Below the pieces are notes generated by a model. The model was not told where the DNA came from, made no database searches, and saw only the letters and a program-made list of their open reading frames with translations. Of a DNA stretch of 8,224 nucleotides, positions 5,917 through 8,224 are shown one piece after another. Each line of letters opens with the position of its first letter. Position 1 is the stretch's first letter. Made by a program: the position numbers and the translations under genes. Source of the stretch: Thermoplasmata archaeon (lineage in GTDB: Archaea; Thermoplasmatota; Thermoplasmata; Lutacidiplasmatales; UBA184); assembly GCA_030040035.1 (NCBI GenBank), contig JASHUJ010000150.1, forward strand, positions 1-8,224, in the 5' to 3' direction.

Positions 5917-6649
5917 GCCGCGGAGGCGCGGGTTCGTCGGGCTCGTCGCGGTCCTCAGTGCGGTGGCTCTCGCGGCCAACCTCCCCAGCCCGGCCTCCGC
6001 GACCTCCCTGCCCACCCTGCCGGTCGAGGATGGCCGTCTGCTCGTGGGCAACCTGTCCGCTCCCGCTCTCGCGCCCGGTGCGAGCGGATCGATCGGTTGG
6101 AGCGTGACCAACCCGCTGCCGTCGGGGATCGAGGACATCTTGCTCACGTTCGAGGTCTACGCCTTCAACGCCTTCCCCGGCAACGCCACGTCGACCGTGC
6201 CGGTGGCGGCCGCCCCGCTGTTGAGCCTCGCGGGCGGCCCGGCCGGTCCGTCGGTGAATGTGTCCCTCGGGCCGTTGACCTCGGGCGAGACGGTCCGGGG
6301 CAGCGTCGGGGTGACGACGTCGCAGTCGACGCCGAGCGGAACCTTCGCCGTCCGCACCGCGCTCGGGTTCGCGCTCGACTCCAACGGGACGAACTATCAC
6401 TTGGAGTCGCGGGGCTGGTTCACCTCGGCACAGTGGGCGGCTGCCACCGAGGAGCCCAACGGGAGCGCGACCCTCAATCTGACCCGGCTCGGGGTCTCGG
6501 GAGTGACGCCCGAGACCGCCATCCTGGTCGCCGCGTCCGACTGGGGCTGGATCCTCGGGGGCCTGCTCGCGGCCGCGATCGTGCTCGCGGGCGTGGCGGC
6601 GTGGATCTACTTCCGCCGCGCGCCGAGGTCGAGCTCGGGCACCCGGTAG
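5909..6649 (+). CDS. Secreted, C-terminally membrane-anchored surface protein of unknown function
   Basis: I do not recognise a named family. From the TTG at 5909 the protein has 246 residues. A positively charged N-terminus (SRPRRR) leads into a hydrophobic stretch at about 8-23 and a likely signal-peptidase site after ASA-31. The body, about 32-208, is rich in Ser, Thr, Gly and Pro and looks beta-sandwich-like, with LAPGASGSIGWSVTNPLPSG at 53-72 resembling archaeal Ig-like/CARDB-type exodomains. Six N-x-S/T sequons (Asn 48, 92, 117, 159, 184, 190) fit N-glycosylation outside the cell. A transmembrane helix at about 211-234 and a basic tail, FRRAPR, anchor it with the bulk outside. It has no cysteine. 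It overlaps the peptidase gene by 8 nt, so the two are very likely co-translated, and it may sense for, or be processed by, that protease. A longer ATG frame from 5831 lies inside the peptidase gene and lacks support. Confidence 0.75.
   Translation: MSRPRRRGFVGLVAVLSAVALAANLPSPASATSLPTLPVEDGRLLVGNLSAPALAPGASGSIGWSVTNPLPSGIEDILLTFEVYAFNAFPGNATSTVPVAAAPLLSLAGGPAGPSVNVSLGPLTSGETVRGSVGVTTSQSTPSGTFAVRTALGFALDSNGTNYHLESRGWFTSAQWAAATEEPNGSATLNLTRLGVSGVTPETAILVAASDWGWILGGLLAAAIVLAGVAAWIYFRRAPRSSSGTR
6607..6649. other. 43-bp tail-to-tail coding overlap
   Basis: The last 14 codons plus stop of the plus-strand surface-protein gene and the last codons of the minus-strand reductase gene use the same bases. 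The stop codons are at 6647-6649 (plus) and 6609-6607 (minus). No room remains for intergenic terminators, so each transcript must run into the other gene, giving antisense 3' ends. Confidence 0.8.
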
Positions 6650-7851
6650 CTCGCGGGCGCCATCCACGCTCCCAGCGCTTTGGGCAGCAGCCGCACCAAG
6701 GACGGCGATTCGCGCAGGAGCTGGCGCGCAACGTGCGTCGGGAAGTCGATGTCGCCGAACGCGACGATCGTGGCGTGGAGCTCCGAGGAGCGCAGGACCT
6801 CGAGCAGCGCGTCGAGATCGGCGTCCGAGAGGCGCGTGAAGACCCGGCGGAGGTACAGCGCCCGGCGGAACTCCTCCCCGAACTCCGCGCGCCAGGCGCG
6901 TTCGTACGCGGCGAGGGCCCGCGCCGACAGGTCGCCGCTCGCGAGGGCCGTCGAGGCGACCGAGGCGGCGAGCTCGGCGCAGCGCATGCCCGTGTAGATC
7001 CCACCGCCGGAGAGCGGCTTCACCTGGGCGGCCGCGTCACCGACGAGGAGGACGCGCTCGCCGTGCGTCGCCGGGACATCGCCGATCGGAATGCCCGACA
7101 CGAGATACGCCGTGGCGCTCCCGAAGCCGGTGCCGAACCGGCGCTCGAGATACGCGAGCAGCCGCTCGAAGTACGCGCGGGCCGACGTTCCGTCCGCGTC
7201 CGCGGCCAGGCCGACGCGCGCCCCCCCGGCGCCGTCCGGGATCCACCAGCCGAAGAGGCCCGGCGCGAAGGCGCGGCCGAGGTACACCTCGACCGAGTCC
7301 GGCTCGCCCGGGCTCTTCGGGAACTCGGCCTCGAACGCGGGCAGGATCTCCACGGGCCGTCGAAGTCGATAGGCGCGTGCGACCGCGCTCGACACTCCGT
7401 CCGCCCCGACGACGAGCCGCGCCGAGATCTCGTGTCCGACGCCGTCGTCGTCCACGGCCCGCACGATCTCGTGCCCCTCGTTCGGTGCCAAGCGGCGGTC
7501 GAAGCGGAGTCCCGTACGGAACGTGGCGCCGGCGCGCGCGGCCCGGTCGGCCAGGTGGACGTCGAGCGCGCCCCGGTCGATCACGAACGCGCGGGGTCCG
7601 TCCGCCCGGAAACTGATCGAACCGAGGCTCGGGCCGAACACCGACGCGCCCCGGACGCTGGTGCGCACCATCGTCGACGAGCCCGCCAGATCGAGGACCC
7701 GCTGCGAGACGAGGCCCGCGCATTGGACGGGCTGACCGACCTTGGCGTGCTCCTCGATCACCAGGGTCGTGTGGCCCCGCTCGGCAAGGCGGAACGCGGC
7801 CGTGGAACCGGCCGGGCCGGCGCCCACGACGAGGACGTCGACGGACTCCAT
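6607..7851 (-). CDS. Geranylgeranyl reductase family flavoprotein (probable archaeal lipid saturase)
   Basis: FAD-dependent oxidoreductase of 414 residues, typical for the family (about 390-450). An N-terminal Rossmann motif, GAGPAG at 10-15, ends in the acidic E33-E34 that contacts the FAD ribose. Next come PVQCAGLVS at 41-49, with Cys44 at the position of the conserved active-site cysteine in archaeal geranylgeranyl reductases, GADGVSS at 149-155, the substrate-side block YLGRAFAPGLFGWWIP at 190-205, and the second FAD motif GDAAAQVKPLSGGGIYTGM at 271-289. The family reduces geranylgeranyl chains of archaeal ether lipids, or of related isoprenoids. Which substrate applies here is inferred, not shown. 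The ATG at 7851 has no SD but has a TATA-like box about 27 nt upstream, suggesting a leaderless mRNA separate from kae1. Its 3' end overlaps the convergent surface-protein gene. Confidence 0.9.
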   Translation of the reverse strand: MESVDVLVVGAGPAGSTAAFRLAERGHTTLVIEEHAKVGQPVQCAGLVSQRVLDLAGSSTMVRTSVRGASVFGPSLGSISFRADGPRAFVIDRGALDVHLADRAARAGATFRTGLRFDRRLAPNEGHEIVRAVDDDGVGHEISARLVVGADGVSSAVARAYRLRRPVEILPAFEAEFPKSPGEPDSVEVYLGRAFAPGLFGWWIPDGAGGARVGLAADADGTSARAYFERLLAYLERRFGTGFGSATAYLVSGIPIGDVPATHGERVLLVGDAAAQVKPLSGGGIYTGMRCAELAASVASTALASGDLSARALAAYERAWRAEFGEEFRRALYLRRVFTRLSDADLDALLEVLRSSELHATIVAFGDIDFPTHVARQLLRESPSLVRLLPKALGAWMAPASYRVPELDLGARRK

Positions 7852-7873
7852 CCGACCGGGGACGCCGGGCGCG

Positions 7874-7881
7874 AACTTAAC
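7874..7881 (-). promoter_or_regulatory. Probable TATA box of the geranylgeranyl reductase gene
   Basis: Read on the minus strand, GTTAAGTT is centred about 27 nt before the ATG at 7851, in the 39-bp gap after the kae1 stop. Spacing and composition match the box proposed for the cysteine operon, supporting leaderless transcription of this gene. Confidence 0.55.
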
Positions 7882-7890
7882 GAGGGTCGG

Positions 7891-8224
7891 CTACGCCGCT
7901 CTCCACGGCGTCGCGACGAGGTCCGTCCGCTGGCGGGGCTGGACCGCGGTCGCCTCCACCGGTACCGAGACTCCGGCCCGCAGTCCCAGGAGGCCGGTCC
8001 ATGCGATCATCGCTCCGTTGTCGACGCACAGCGAGCGGGGGGGGGCGAACATCGTTCCGCCGCGCCCCTCGACCATGGTCCGGACCATCGTCCGCAAGCG
8101 CTCGTTGCAGGCGACCCCTCCGCCGAGCACCACGGCATTGCGCTGACGGTGGGCCAGGGCCCGCTCGGTAATCTCCGTGAGCATCGCGTAGGCGGTCACC
8201 TCCACGGAGTACGCGAGGTCGGGC
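7891..8224 (-). CDS. Kae1/TsaD/OSGEP, tRNA N6-threonylcarbamoyladenosine transferase subunit, C-terminal part
   Basis: The last 110 residues of the universal Kae1/TsaD ATPase-fold protein are visible; the N-terminal part, with the HxxxH metal-binding pair, lies beyond the edge. It transfers the threonylcarbamoyl group to A37 of ANN-decoding tRNAs, in archaea as part of KEOPS. Recognisable blocks are the helix AYSVEVTAYAMLTEITERAL, VVLGGGVACNERLR (nucleotide-binding loop), FAPPRSLCVDNGAMIAW, whose Asp is the C-terminal metal ligand, and the tail VPVEATAVQPRQRTD ending in TPW, which is the archaeal/eukaryotic form. The stop follows four codons after that Pro, so there is no C-terminal Bud32 kinase fusion, unlike several euryarchaea. 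A GTG at 8205 is an internal valine, not a start. A 9-base G run (8037-8045, plus strand) falls in this gene without breaking the frame. Confidence 0.92.
   Translation of the reverse strand, partial: PDLAYSVEVTAYAMLTEITERALAHRQRNAVVLGGGVACNERLRTMVRTMVEGRGGTMFAPPRSLCVDNGAMIAWTGLLGLRAGVSVPVEATAVQPRQRTDLVATPWRAA

Noticed and set aside
5681..6667. Long minus-strand frame under the peptidase and surface-protein genes
   Set aside because: Shadow frame with Arg/Gly/Pro/Ala composition and no motif. The plus-strand genes have SDs, a zinc motif, a signal peptide and membrane helices.

Overview
The window is GC-rich and almost fully coding, with nine protein genes and no RNA gene, mobile element or CRISPR array that I can see. 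It looks archaeal: it holds a geranylgeranyl-reductase-family flavoenzyme of the archaeal lipid type, a Kae1 C-terminus of archaeal form, A/T-rich TATA-like boxes about 27-28 nt before start codons (leaderless mRNAs), and Shine-Dalgarno (SD)-led starts inside operons. High GC together with a BlaI/metallopeptidase pair suggests a Thermoplasmatota-like lineage. That placement is inference; no rRNA is present.

Layout. (1) Positions 4381 down to 1, minus strand: a tight operon of cystathionine beta-synthase (catalytic domain plus a CBS-domain pair), a cystathionine gamma-lyase/synthase-type PLP enzyme, cysteinyl-tRNA synthetase, and a medium-chain (MDR) alcohol-dehydrogenase-like protein cut by the window edge. 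Junctions are an 11-nt overlap, a 2-nt gap and an ATGA overlap. (2) Positions 4382-4645: a divergent control region with a TATA-like box for each side and a small dyad/direct-repeat cluster. (3) Positions 4646-6649, plus strand: a BlaI/MecI-type winged-helix regulator, a membrane metallopeptidase with HELGH, and a secreted, membrane-anchored, sequon-rich surface protein starting at TTG. (4) Positions 7851 down to 6607, minus strand: the geranylgeranyl reductase family protein, whose 3' end overlaps the surface-protein gene tail to tail by 43 bp. (5) Positions 8224 down to 7891, minus strand: the C-terminal part of Kae1/TsaD.

How the parts fit. The first two enzymes of the minus operon can turn homocysteine plus serine into cysteine (reverse transsulfuration), and the third loads cysteine onto tRNA-Cys, so supply and use of cysteine are expressed together. 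The plus-strand trio resembles the bacterial BlaI-BlaR1 repressor/protease system, but the protease has no extracellular sensor domain. The co-encoded surface protein is a possible stand-in sensor or client. That trio is the best candidate in the window for an undescribed system. The other points worth following are the Asp in place of a zinc-ligand Cys in the CysRS, the near absence of cysteine from the cysteine-making enzymes, and the convergent coding overlap.
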